A program made the position numbers and the translations under genes. A model generated the notes under the pieces. It saw only the letters and a list, made by a program, of their open reading frames with translations, was not told the DNA's origin and ran no database searches. Shown here one piece after another: positions 10,481-22,151 of a stretch of 64,000 bases of DNA. Position 1 is the first letter of the stretch; the number at the start of each line of letters is the position of its first letter. This DNA is from Cycas panzhihuaensis (lineage: Eukaryota; Cycadophyta): assembly GCA_023213395.1 (NCBI GenBank), contig CM041465.1, positions 77,879,741 through 77,943,740 of the forward strand, in the 5' to 3' direction.

Positions 10481-12950
10481 ACATTAACTAATACTTTTAT
10501 ATGGGATGATATTAAACATTAACCATATGTAAATTACACGATGTATTATAACACACATGGGTAGAAGTAGGAATACTACATTTTGGAATAATTTATTACA
10601 AGAGGTATGCTAAGAAAAAGTGAGGATAATGAGTTTTATTTATTGTATTCTAGTACTCTATCAAGTATTTCTAGAACTTTATATATTTAAAGGTGATGAT
10701 GGAGTAAAGGTATAATTTCAACATTTACATGGACCCATATCACCCTTACCCTTCAAACCATGATCATCACAAGTGTGGTTTAAATTAAAATCATAATTTA
10801 TATTGAATAACACTATTAAACCCATTGACCTTTCAGTCTTCGATGTTGAGCTACCTTCTAATGATCCATATGAATTATAAAATATATTCTAAGTCATTAA
10901 GATGTTAAAGGTTGAGTCCATTTATTCTAAAGAAGAATTAGACTCTTTAAAGAAGTAGTCTAGGGAGTAGGGATTGAGAGTAATTCCAATAAATATGCAT
11001 AAAATAAAGCATTTAGGTGATTGATATAAGTCAAATTTTGAACCAAAAGGGAAATCCCTAATAGAAACAAAGAAACAATCCTTATAAAATGTAACTAGAG
11101 AAGGATTGAGACCTATAGAAGGACTCTTAATGAAGTAATCTCATGGAATACCCAAATCACTAAGTATTTACAAGTTAAAGCATAAGCCAATCTAGAAGAC
11201 ATAGCCTAAATTGATAAAAGAAATGACTCATGCAAATAATATTAAGACCCCTTTAAATTTGTTAAAAGACTCTAAATTTGCACACCTTATATAGGGTACT
11301 AAGCACAAAACACTTGATTGCCACATTGCTTTGGTAGAGGGAAAAAAAGATGTATAAGTCACAATTAAGAATATGGAGAAATATGATCCATTTGTCTCTA
11401 TCTAATATATTGAACAACATGTCTCAATACAAGACTTGAGGTTGCTAGATTTGGGCATGACCCAAAATAAAGAAATTTTAATTAATCTAATGGATTCAGA
11501 TGATGAAACAACCTTGAAGAAGGTGGATCTTTTAATTTGAAAGGGATAGGAAATCACTAAGCACTATGAGGTGCTAAAAGTACTATAGATTATTGACACG
11601 ATCAATAATTCTAAATTAAAGATTATGGATAAATATCCTAATGACATAATTGCCAAAAAGCAAGAGTAGTCTACCACTAGGTATGAACCAAAAAATAACA
11701 TGCAACCACTATACAACAAGTAGTTTGATTCAGAGTATACAAATCTCTAAGCAACCTTAACAATCCAAAAAGTCATGTTGACTAGTCTAAGAGTAATTTC
11801 TTAAACAAAAGTTACCACAATTGAACTTCTGGGAACTCCATAGAAAGCATGTACTCTTTCATGTCACTTAGATGAATTTATAGAAAAACTTACTTTATTG
11901 ACAATTAATCAATTTATTTTAGTATCAAATTTATTTGTACATACAATGAGCTCAAGAATTAAAGAAAAGAATACTCTAGTTTCAAGTTTGAGAGAATAGA
12001 TCATATACATACAATAACAATAAACTATTTTTTTAATATAGATTTAGGAAATTTTCAAAGAAGTGGAATGAATGCATTCACAGCTCCAAAATATTTACTT
12101 TGAGCATCAATATTTTATAAATGGAGTGAAGACTATGATACATGAATATACTCTCTAAATTTTGGCCAGATTAGAACAAAAACAAAAGGAAGTATTTTCT
12201 CCACAACAAATGTTATGAAAAAATTTTAAAGACTATCTACAAGAGTTGCTTAAGAAATGGAATGTTCTCATTATATGTTTGAGCATCTTATAAGTATGGG
12301 ATGATACTAGGTGAAGGAATTGATAAAGTGACAAATGATGGCTATGAAAAACCTAGGGGATGCAAAACAAGTCCTATTAATAACACATCAATGTTAATAT
12401 TCTTAGATGATTTTTGGTTGTCAAGTCCAAATTTAGCCTTTGCAAGAAAAAAATGAAGAAAATCACTTAGAAGGTTTCAAAGATCTATCCTTAAATCATT
12501 GCATTGTAATAAAAGCTTAAAGAGGTATTGAAAAATGCTTATTATTTAAGTGATGAGCTTCAATTTAAGGTATAGTTAGCTGGTGACATATTTGTAGATT
12601 AACTAGAGTAACAACTATAGTATTCCATGGAATAATAGAAAGACATCTTAATTTGGTTATGAGGATTTTGGAGGAGGTAACCAATTTGTCAAAGACCATT
12701 CAAAGTTTTTCATTTATGATTATGGTCCTCCTCCAACTCTAAAAATATTATTTCCATTCCTAAAGAGTCATCTTTTAAATTAAGTCAATTAGAAGAGATG
12801 TTTTTTTGTATATTTTAGGATGAAACACTTTTAAGTTTTGAAGAGATGTTAATTATCTAGGTCAACATTGGCTTTGTAAAGTATTTTATTGAATATGTTG
12901 TGTCAAGAGATTTGTGTTGATTATATGTATGTCAAATCTTGGTGGTGGTT
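10480..12950 (+). pseudogene. Decayed reading frame(s), family unknown
   Basis: Translating 10.8-12.2 kb gives protein-like runs such as DSDDETTLKKVDLL, ITKHYEVLKVL, RYEPKNNMQPLYNK and DEFIEKLTLLTINQF, broken mostly by TAA or TAG at places where Gln would fit (for example YNK-stop-FDSEYTNL-stop-ATL). The 10.48-11.3 kb part has a clear inverted homologue at 14243-13690, continuing in 34744-34930. Gag or an accessory ORF of an old LTR element is the likeliest origin, but no motif identifies it. After 12.2 kb only fragments remain. Confidence 0.4.
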
Positions 12951-13689
12951 ACCATAGTTTTGTTGTTCACTTATGTAGACTTAGTTTATATCAATTGTTA
13001 GGTTTAATGAAAGTCAACCTCCCCAATAGCCAATATAGACTTGACCATATATGATGAAGCATGAGCCTTGATTAGTTGGTTATCATAACTATTTATATAA
13101 CTATATAAACTAAATCTATGTCTATATAAATAGTCCAAGTTTTCTATATTATACAACATCTTATACTTGTAATTCTTGATAGGCTTGTAAACATATTGAT
13201 GTAACATTGTAAGTTTTACCTAACATGATTGGTGAGAACAATCATAATGGCTAAACCAATTGTTGTTAAGAAAAGTAGATCTGTGGATGAACATAATTAT
13301 GTTATGTATGTTGGTTGTTTATTTGTGATTGAATTTTATTAGTCAAATAAGTGTATCATTGATCAATTTTTAATAGCCAACATTTGGTTTTTTTACCTTT
13401 GAAATTAACATCTTACCTTTGGTTTGTGTCCCTTCCAAATCAAAAGGTCTACCTTCTTTAAGTTTGTTTCATCAACCAAATCCATTCGATCAATTGAAAT
13501 ATCTTTATTTTAGGTCATGCTCAAATCTAGCAACCTTAGATCTTATATTAAGACTTGTTATTAATTCTACTAGCTATAGACAAACTAATAATCTTTCTCC
13601 ATATTCTTAATTGGTACTTGTATATGTTTTTTCTCTTCTATCAAAATAATATAGGAATCAAGTGTTCTATTCTTAGTACTCTCTGTAGG
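12951..13689. other. AT-rich interval, no gene recognised
   Basis: Two short frames of 63-67 codons occur here but neither shows a family motif or a related copy elsewhere in the window. Confidence 0.5.
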
Positions 13690-14247
13690 ATGTGTAAGTT
13701 TAGAGTCTTTTAATAACTTTAAATTAGTTATGCCATTATTTGTATGAGTTGCTTCTTTTATCAATTCAAGCTATGTCTTTTGGATTAATTTGTACTTCAA
13801 CTTGGATGTACTTGGTGATTTAGACACTCCATAACATTTCTTCATTAAGAGTGCTTCCTTAGGTCTTGGTCCTTCTTTGGCTACTTCTGCAAATGATCAT
13901 TTCTCCATTTCTATTGTGGATTTCCCCATTAGTTCTAAAGTCAACTTATGTCAAATTCTAAATTGCTTTATTATATACTTATTTTAAGAAATTATTATCG
14001 ATCCCTACTCCCTAGAGTGCTTCTTTAAAGAGTCCACTTATTCTTTATTATAATGGCCTACAATATAGTTTGTGATTTATCAAGATCATCAAAAGGCATC
14101 TCAATGTCAAAGATCAAAAGGTTAATATGTTTACTAGTCTTAAGCAACATAAATATAATTCCAATTCAAACCACACTTGTAACAATTGTGGTTTGAAGGG
14201 AAGGCATAAGATGGGGCATTTAAATATTAAAAGTATACCCTTACTCC
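13690..14247 (-). repeat. Inverted partial copy of the 10.5-11.3 kb sequence
   Basis: The reverse complement aligns with 10690-11300 over many blocks, for example GACTCTTTAAAGAAG, CTAGGGAGTAGGGAT and TTAAAAGACTCTAAA. The homology runs up to the target duplication ACTCC of family M (14243-14247) and resumes beyond that element at 34749. M therefore inserted into this sequence. Confidence 0.65.
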
Positions 14248-14547
14248 TATTAAAATATTAAAATATTGGTAATATACATTTATCTAGGAGATATCTCACA
14301 TAAGGTGGGGCCCATACCAAGCCCACATTAAACCCATATCAAAGATGAAATGGTATTATATAAGGATATTTGGAGTACATGATAGAACATATATTGAATC
14401 ATATCTTATATAGCATATCATGATGTATATCATTTATAATCCTAATATTCTTATGTTTATTCTTATATTATTTCTGTTATGTTCATTTCTATCATGATTT
14501 CATTATACATTTATATTACTAATATGCTAATAGAGTATTTTCTAATA
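14248..14547 (+). repeat. 5' LTR of family M, left copy
   Basis: Aligned with 17716-17958 plus 34698-34743, and with the right-copy LTRs. Shared blocks include TTTATCTAGGAGATATCTCA and ATAGCATATCATGATGTATA. Confidence 0.88.
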
Positions 14548-14561
14548 TGGTATCAAAGCTC
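14548..14561 (+). promoter_or_regulatory. Primer binding site of family M, left copy
   Basis: TGGTATCAAAGCTC immediately follows the 5' LTR and is one base off the usual initiator tRNA-Met complement. The right copy has the same site at 39538. Confidence 0.8.
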
Positions 14562-16598
14562 AGGTGAAAGAAAAAGGGTTTTTTGATGGACTAGACTCTA
14601 TGGTTGAGGCACCTTATGTCATAAGAAAAAAGGCTATTGTAAGTTTACCAATTGATCATCAATTGAGAAAGATCATTGTATTTCATTATATTCCATTGTG
14701 AAATAGAACCCCATTTAAAGGTTGTTACAAAATCCATTTGAATCCATTCTATATATATCCTAGCATCATTTGAATGTGTTCTTTGTATGAGAGACATAGA
14801 TGCTCCCCTAGTTAAATCTACCTATGGAAAATAAGAGCCTTCCTATACACACAAACCTTGTGATTTGACAATCTACAAGTTAGCCTCCTTTGTTGAGATT
14901 ATGATCACTATGTCTTTATCTATGGAGTAACCTTCATTCATGACCAAACCTTGCATAGAGATTTAAATCCTTATTTCATGTGCATCCTCTCATGAAGACT
15001 ATGTGAGTGTGATCCTAGTTTATGGACACTTTTCCTTAGAATGCAAACTTATATATTTGTTAAGGATTTATATATCTATATGATCATGAAATCGTACTCC
15101 AAGTAACATGTGACTTCACATAAAGATTTATCTTATGCCATCAAGAGTCATACTATTAGATAATGCGATAACAATATTTTAGAGGCTAAAATTTTGATAG
15201 GTTGGCAGTGCATTTTCTCCCCCAAACTTCCTTAGGGAGATCCAAGGAGGGAAAAAGCCCCCTTGGCTAGGGGGTATGAGGGGCAGTAGCTACTGACCCA
15301 AAAAGCTAGCACTGAAAAGCATACTAAATTGTAAAGAGAATAGAGGTTGTTCATTCAAAATACCCTAGATTTAATGGCTGAGATTTGTGCCTTGTATGAC
15401 TCTCTTATGTAGCCTAATTTAGGGTGTTTTTTCATTATGTTGATGGTGTTCAATGTATTAGATATACTATGAGGAGTTGGGCGACTAGTTGTTATTGCTA
15501 TAAGCATTCTACTATAAATTATATACATTTCTCCATTCTTTGATAATAAAGATCAATACCTTTCCTATGTGGATATTTCCCTAGCACACTACTAGGGTTT
15601 TACCATGTTATAATAGGTGTATATGTAATGCTTTAGCTTTCTAACTCATTTATTGTATTATCTCTAGTTTAAGAACTTGCATGTTAAATTTTAGTTTTGA
15701 TTCTTGTAACTAGTTACAAAATATTTTAGATCTTGGTGGTAGTTTCTGGTTATTAGGACCTAGTTTAGTGAACACATACTAGTCCTATTTTAATGACCAT
15801 CATATCTCAACTGTAATCATAAAGAAGTAGAGTGTAGATAAAAGAATGCACTCCATCTACACAAATATCATTTTCTAACTTATGATCCATTTAGGTAATT
15901 CAACTTGTTGAGCAAACATTACCTCCTGATGAGTGATTTGCATATATTTTAAGCTACCAAGCTTTTTGTCGATATCTGTAGTAAAGGATATGACATATTA
16001 AGTTGATTGCTTCTATCTAAACTTGCTTAATCTACACAAATGATAGATCATTAGATCTATCCAAATTAGTTTATTTGATCAAAGAAATTCAATGATCTTT
16101 TTGAAGAAAATTGATCGCCATAGGTTTTGGTTAACATTCATGCACTTTTTCAAATTTTAAGTTTGGTAAATATATATTTTTTTTATAGTGTTACAATTTA
16201 ATTAAACTATATTGGATTTACATTTCAAGTCTTTTAGCCCCAAATGGATATGTAGATAGTCATATGCAATGCCTTGATAACTAAGGGCTACTTTATCAAA
16301 GGGGTTAAATGTCATTCAAGTTTAGTTTTCATTTATAAAGAGGTCATTATATAGTTTTCATTATAACTTTGTAACTAGGAGTTTGTTTTTTAAACTATGT
16401 AATCCATGAAAACCCTAAATCAAAGTACTTTAGTTTGGACTATGATTTAAGGTATTTTGGTGACATTTTCATAGAGAAATTTCACTTCAAATATGGTGCA
16501 TATTTCTAGATCCATGGAAGAAAATTAAAAAGTAAATACATATGATGAATTGATGTGCATAAATTCCTACATCTAATTTTGGTTGATTCATTAGTAAA
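14562..16598 (+). other. Family M leader, left copy
   Basis: About 2 kb without an open frame, repeated with a few percent difference at 39552-41697. The short T/TA tract near 16165-16185 corresponds to a long TA microsatellite in the right copy. Confidence 0.7.
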
Positions 16599-17390
16599 AT
16601 GGAATTTCCACTTCTTTTGTATCATAAACTTTATGGGAAAAATTATCCTATGTGCTCAAGAAAAGTAAAATCCCATTTAGAAGTAAAAGATCTATGGGAA
16701 ATTGCCAGTGAAGGATATGTCATACCAACACCTTCTAAATTAAGAGTTGATAGTAGTAAGAGACATAAATATTATGTTTAGATACAAAAGGATATAATAG
16801 CACTCAATTACATATTTTCATATTTGGAAAATAATATATATTTGTAGGTATAACAGTTCACTATAACAAAGGAAGTATTACACAAGTTAAAAGATCTTTG
16901 ATACAAACCACCAAAAAGGTCAAAGATCAACATCCCATATATTTATTGCTAATGTGAATCATGTTCCAAATATACTCCAGTTGATACTCAAACAGAGAAA
17001 GAAGTCTAAGAAGAAAAGGTAAGTTAGACACCTAAAGATAGGGAAGAAAATGTTATTGAATATGAACCTTGTATTAAATCTTAATCTATTAAATACATTA
17101 TTATTGAGAATGTTGAGACTATTACTATTCTTAAGAATATTGAAAATGAATCTATCATTGAAGAAGTTGTTACTAAAGAGCATGCTATAAAAGAATCAAG
17201 TGAATTTTTTTATTTGAAAGTTGAAGAAGACAAAAAGATTGAGATTTAAAATGAATTCAATCAAGAAGAGTTTCCAATGATCCAAAGAGATCAAGAAGAT
17301 GAAGAAAGAGAAGTTCAAAAAAATGTTGAAATAAATGTTCCTCAAGCAAAAAAGGAAGTTGAAATAGATGTTCCTAAAACATCTTACTTG
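16599..17390 (+). pseudogene. Family M gag fragment, left copy
   Basis: A 60-codon frame begins MEFPLLLYHKLYGKNYPMCS and contains SRKVKSHLEVKDLWEI, the N-terminal signature of copia Gag (DUF4219/UBN2). It stops at 16779-16781. Related coding continues past the stop to about 17390 as lysine- and glutamate-rich runs (REVQKNVEINVPQAKKEVEI). No zinc knuckle, protease or pol motif follows. The protein would at most be a truncated capsid fragment. Confidence 0.7.
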
Positions 17391-17704
17391 ACATAGATAC
17401 TTAAAGAGCTATAACAACTAGATTACTTGATTCCATGTACAGAGATTTAGTACATTAAACTAGAATTTCAATTTGATTTTAGATATTCTTTATATCTAGT
17501 GATGACACCGATATTTCTAGATATAATAAGATATATTGACATCAACAAGCATCATCACTATAGTTAAGAACATCAAAGTCAAGTTAAAGATCCAAATCTA
17601 GTTGAAGATAAAGTATCAATACCAATACCAAATATCATCTTTAAGAAATTTCCAAGAATCAAGCATTGAAAATTCAACTGTATATTATTGTATCAAAATA
17701 TGCG

Positions 17705-17715
17705 TTAAGGGAGAG
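17705..17715 (+). promoter_or_regulatory. Polypurine tract of family M, left copy
   Basis: TTAAGGGAGAG directly precedes the 3' LTR; the right copy has TTAAGGGGGAG. Confidence 0.75.
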
Positions 17716-17958
17716 TGTTAGAATGTTAAAATACTAGTAATACACATTTATCTAGGAGATATCTCACATAAGATGAGGCCCACACCAAACCCACATCAAA
17801 TACAAAATAATACTATATAAGGATATGTAGAGTACATGATAGAAAATATATTAAATCATATCTTATATAGCATATCATGATGTATATCATTTATGATCCT
17901 AGTATTATTGTGTTTATTCTTATGTTATTTCTATTATGTTTATTTCTATCATGATTTT
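17716..17958 (+). repeat. 3' LTR of family M, left copy, first part
   Basis: Starts TGTTAGAATG and runs to the insertion point of the gypsy element. The last five bases ATTTT are the left target duplication of that insertion. The LTR remainder is 34693-34743. Confidence 0.88.
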
Positions 17959-20675
17959 TGGATGCGCATCTATGGGATAGCTACCTAACTGAGTAGGAAT
18001 AATAAGGGTGGTCAATGGCACTATCGGGTGCAGATAAGAACCTACGAGCAAGGAAAATACCATGCAGGGCACCCCATGCACCAGAGTGCGAGTTCGAGAT
18101 TTGTGCATGGTACCTAGCTACCAAAAGGTAGTTCCCCACTTCCACTAAGAAAAGAGGAGGCAGAAGAGTAGCAGGGATGGATCTTAAAGAAGGGTCCTCC
18201 TACCCTTGTATGGCCGGAAGGGAAGGGAGAGAAACCCTCAAGGGTTCTCCGTAGTAGAGGGAAATGAGTAGGTGAATAACCTACGGTTGAGGCCCCCTTG
18301 GTGGCTCGGACGAGTGGAGGAAACCAAGGAGTAATGTGAAGAGTAATCAAGAAGGGTGAGGGTGCCAAAGGTGCACAAGCAAATGGAGCAAAACCAATGC
18401 AAGCTAAGATGGCAAGGGCAAAGCTTACAAACTAAAGGGCAAAGGTTGGGAAAAAAAATCTTCCTAAAACCTTTTCCTATAATAGATGTGATGTATAAAG
18501 GTGCTAAACCGAATGTAAACCAAAAGAAGAATCAATTTCCTTTTTTCTTTCAAGTGATCCAATTACTACCATGCAAGAACTTCTAAAAGAAAGAGAATAA
18601 AAATGAAGCAAAGGCACATATCTAGAATGGAGACACGATTGAAGCCGTAGCATTCCCACAAGGTGTCAAAGATCGCTCCACGAAGTATGATGAAAGAGAG
18701 GGGTCATGGTAGGGTGAAGTATGGGGCTTCCTTACCTTCCCCAGAAGCGACACTAGAATGCCAAGAAAGGAATAAAAGGACAGTGATAACAGCAACTGAA
18801 GTGCTACAATAAATATGAATACATACACTTACCCGAAAGAGAGAAAAAGGGATAAGTTATTTGCGTCCTTTGCGTACCTGCGAGTAAGTGAGAATATCCC
18901 TTTCCGGAGAAAGGGTGCTAGTAATACAAAGTGGAATCCCAACAACACGTATATGTATGTACCAAACATAAGCCTCTATACATATATGTTAGCATTCATG
19001 AACCACAAGATTGCAACAATAAACTATGATGAAAACTATCCAAATGAATGGTGGATAAGTTGGTAAGCCTCGGAGTGGACCACCTCCCGCAAAGAGCAAC
19101 CCTGCCTTCCCTCAAGAAGCCACAAGGTAACGAGGATAGGGCTGTACAAAGGGATGCAAATAGAGACAACAAAAGTTCAAGGAAGCTCAAAGAGATCCCC
19201 AACAAACCGTAGTATTATGGGAAGCAAACCGGGTTGCTAAGAACAAGGTTGAGCTAGGGACAAGTAGCCAGGGCTTATGCGTTACCCGGATGGAAGATAT
19301 AGGCCTACAAACTAGCATTGTAACAGGTGCAAATGCTGATTTCAGCAGCTAGAAATAGGCTTCTAACCCTTAGCCCCACTCCAGGAGTAGCACAGGGACA
19401 AAGAGGAAGGTTTGGAGGGCGGGAGCCTCTTAGGGAGCGTGAGGGTGGTGTTGAATCCACCCAACTCTATCCTAAACAATATGCAACCCTCTTTGGCCAT
19501 TGTCCTAGGCATGAAACACAGGAAAAGATGCCTAAATAGTAGAGGAAATAATCCAAGACAAAGGTAAGAAGTAACCTCCAAAAGTAAGATAAGACAAGCT
19601 AGAATAAACCATGCAAAACTGAGCATAAACTGGGCAAGGAAATACCTTAGACCAATAAATACCTTTGGAGAAGATGGGAAGCGTTTGCCTCTATCAAAAC
19701 CTACTGAGAAGAGGCTGAGAAATCTGAAGAAAAAGCTATAGAGTAGCAGGTATGGAGTCTCTGCTAAGATGGCTGAAGGAAAGTCCTACACTTGAGATCG
19801 CTTGATGGCTACCTGGGCAAAGAGGTCCTAGAAACTCTTCAAGGAGGCCCTCTCCAAGGCGTGCAAGGGGTTGTGAAGATGTCACAGCCGAACCAAAGGA
19901 GAGCTAGGTGCTGGAGAGTGGTTACAGGTCCTGGAACAACAGTGGAGCAGTAGGACACAGCAGACAGTAGGGCATTTTTCCTTGTAATCCTTCTAACATG
20001 AGCCAAAAAGATCCTAAGAATGAGTTGGGTAAGACTTAAATACCCATCCCCAACCCTAATCGAGTGATTAGGGCTCGAATGACAGTGAGTTGAGTCATGA
20101 GACACGTGGCAATTCCACAATAAATGCGAGAATTACCACGGTAATTTTTAAAAATAAGTCATGACAGTCGCACCGTGGTAAACTTCGCAGTACCACGGTA
20201 AACTTCGCAGTACTGCAAAATCTACTGCGATGTAGGACTAGAGGCCAAAATTGACCCAAATAGCCAGCCTGGGCTATGGACCAGTGACCTAAGAGGCTGG
20301 TAGGAGGTGGGCCCACCTACCCAGAGGCAGACAAATGAGCCATAGGAAGCAACAATGGGACTCAAAGGTGTGACAAGTCAACCAAACGACGATGGGTCAT
20401 CACACGGGTGAGCATGACATGAACCAAGTGGGTCTTAAGATGAGTAGGGCAGAATGCAGGAAGTGATGCAGCCACCGGGGTATCACACTCACTGGGAATA
20501 TGCCCTCACTATAGTCGTCATAGGCTAGATAGGTGTAGATGACAACAGAACCATCTATGAAATCATAGCATACGAACAAGTATTCCTCACAAAAGAAAAC
20601 AACAATAAGGTGAGAAACATACCTACACTTACCTAAGTCGACCGCTCTGTATCCATTCCCAGAAGTCAGGAAACA
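17959..20675 (-). repeat. 3' LTR (minus orientation) of the gypsy element
   Basis: 2,717 bp, plus-strand start TGGATGCGCATC and end GGAAACA; aligned end to end with 32001-34692. Open frames on both strands inside it are chance frames with no family match. Confidence 0.92.
20035..20042 (-). promoter_or_regulatory. TATA-like box in the gypsy LTR
   Basis: On the minus strand the site reads TATTTAAG within GGGTATTTAAGTC. It is conserved at 34072-34079 in the other LTR and, as TATTTAAAG, at 60143-60151 in the relative, so it is a good candidate for the element's own promoter. Confidence 0.55.
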
Positions 20676-20687
20676 TTACCCCCTTGG
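20676..20687 (-). promoter_or_regulatory. Polypurine tract of the gypsy element
   Basis: Minus strand CCAAGGGGGTAA abuts the 3' LTR start TGTTTCC. The relative has CCAAGGGGGCAG at the same place (60769-60780). Confidence 0.85.
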
Positions 20688-21089
20688 CAGTAGAGCCTCA
20701 CCGCTCAGAAGCATGGTGCGATGGCAAATGTTGGTAACACAACTGTCTGTAGGACATGTGTATGAAGATATATAAATCAAGATCATAACAGTAGTCAAGG
20801 ATGCCAGCGAGTGTCGTGGCGGAGCACGTGGATACGAAGGCAAGGGTGGAGACAACATAGGGGCTGCCTATGTACCACCCGGGAGTCAACGGGCAATACG
20901 AAGGGTGGGGGGGCTACCCCCACCACAAAAGATGCAAAGAGATATGCATAACCAAGTAGAAGAGATGAGTGATTAAAACTAGTAGTCACCATAGTTTATC
21001 CTCATCAGCAGCTAGGTTTTGGAGGTGTGAATGGATCGCAAGGCGAAGCGCATGGTGACTTGGGGCTTGGGTGACAGAGCGACCAGACA

Positions 21090-21516
21090 AGCCTCAGGGA
21101 CGATCAATAAGAAGAGGAAGACGGCGCTCAAGGATAAGGCGAACGAGACTATCTACCTCAATGTTGAGGGCCCAAGGAATGTGTCGAATGTCAACAGATG
21201 GGAAGCAAGCTATGAGAGATCTAGTGGTCAAAGCAAGGGTTCTCAGGTGAGGGCATCACACTTGGCAAACCTAGGTGAGATGAGACACCACAACTTGAGT
21301 GTCGCAAAGCAAAATGATAGGTCTGTGATGGAAATGGAGAGCATCAGTGAGAGCTTCAATAACAATTATGTACTCGGCTTCATTATTGGTAGCCTTTGGG
21401 AGGAAGATCCCAAAGCGTAAGAAATCATATCTGGAGGGGCTACGAAGGATCCAAGCAACAGTAGAAGGTCTCGGGTTACCGCGGCTTCCACTATCAGTAA
21501 AAATGTAAAGAGACAT
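21090..21516 (-). pseudogene. Additional RNase H domain of the gypsy element
   Basis: From MSLYIFTDSGSRGNP the frame carries the RNase HI fold signatures: first Asp in FTDSGS, Glu in NNEAEYIIVIEAL and Asp in LLCDTQVVVSHLT. A C-terminal part past a TAG contains LTTRSLIACFPSVDIRHIP and LNIEVDSLVRLIL. This is a second, plant/archaeal-type RNase H, distinct from the Ty3-type domain at 26.55-26.76 kb. Such extra RNase H domains are known from Tat/Ogre elements. Here it lies well downstream of integrase, next to the 3' LTR, with the antisense gene in between. The relative copy at 61.2-61.6 kb keeps the same three acidic residues. Confidence 0.82.
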
Positions 21517-21983
21517 GGGTGATACAAAGTCCTAGTAATAATGAACAACAATGGGGCAAGAGAGAAAATAGGCTCAAAAGGCAAGCAAGAAATAGCCGTG
21601 AAGGGTAGGAGGACCTAGCAATGAGGCTACCCAAGGATGAGAGTGGCATCCACCACCACACGAGAGCAAGGAAAAAGGCACCCTGGGGTACTAGAGGTTA
21701 CTTTGGGAAGTAAAACATGCCCCTGGACGGGGGGAGCATTCCCTCTGAAGACCCCAGAGGTAGAAAGGAGTTGCGGAAATGGGTCCAAGATGGCGAAATG
21801 AGCCAAACGAGTATAAACTCAGGCATGCACGGGGGTGACATGCAAAATGAGACAGAAGGGCCCTACGAAAAAGTGCAATGATGAGGTGCCATAAATGCAC
21901 TTACAAGGTGATCAAGGAAATGGGATGGTCCAAATGGCTATCACGAGAGCCAAAATGGAGACAGTGCCTGTCGGGGCCCTCAC

Positions 21984-21993
21984 TTATATAAGG
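21984..21993 (+). promoter_or_regulatory. Candidate TATA box of the antisense gene
   Basis: CTTATATAAG lies ~160 bases before the inferred start codon at 22152, on the strand opposite to the retrotransposon genes. The surrounding sequence (ATAGATTCATTTTCACC just downstream) is conserved in the relative at about 62134-62152, although the TATA there is degraded to CTATACAATT. Confidence 0.45.
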
Positions 21994-22151
21994 AAATTTG
22001 ACAGAAAATAGATTCATTTTCACCAGCTCTCGAGGGAATCTAGAGCCATTTCCTTACGCAGCGGAGCACTACCCGACTACGAAGGCACGCTGAGGGAGAT
22101 CAGACCGTTGGATTAGAGCACGGAGATAGCCATCGAGACCATCAGAGCAAG

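Noticed and set aside
18114-20316. Many 60-100 codon frames on both strands within the gypsy LTRs
   Set aside because: Present in LTR sequence, not conserved between the two LTRs or the relative, and without domains.
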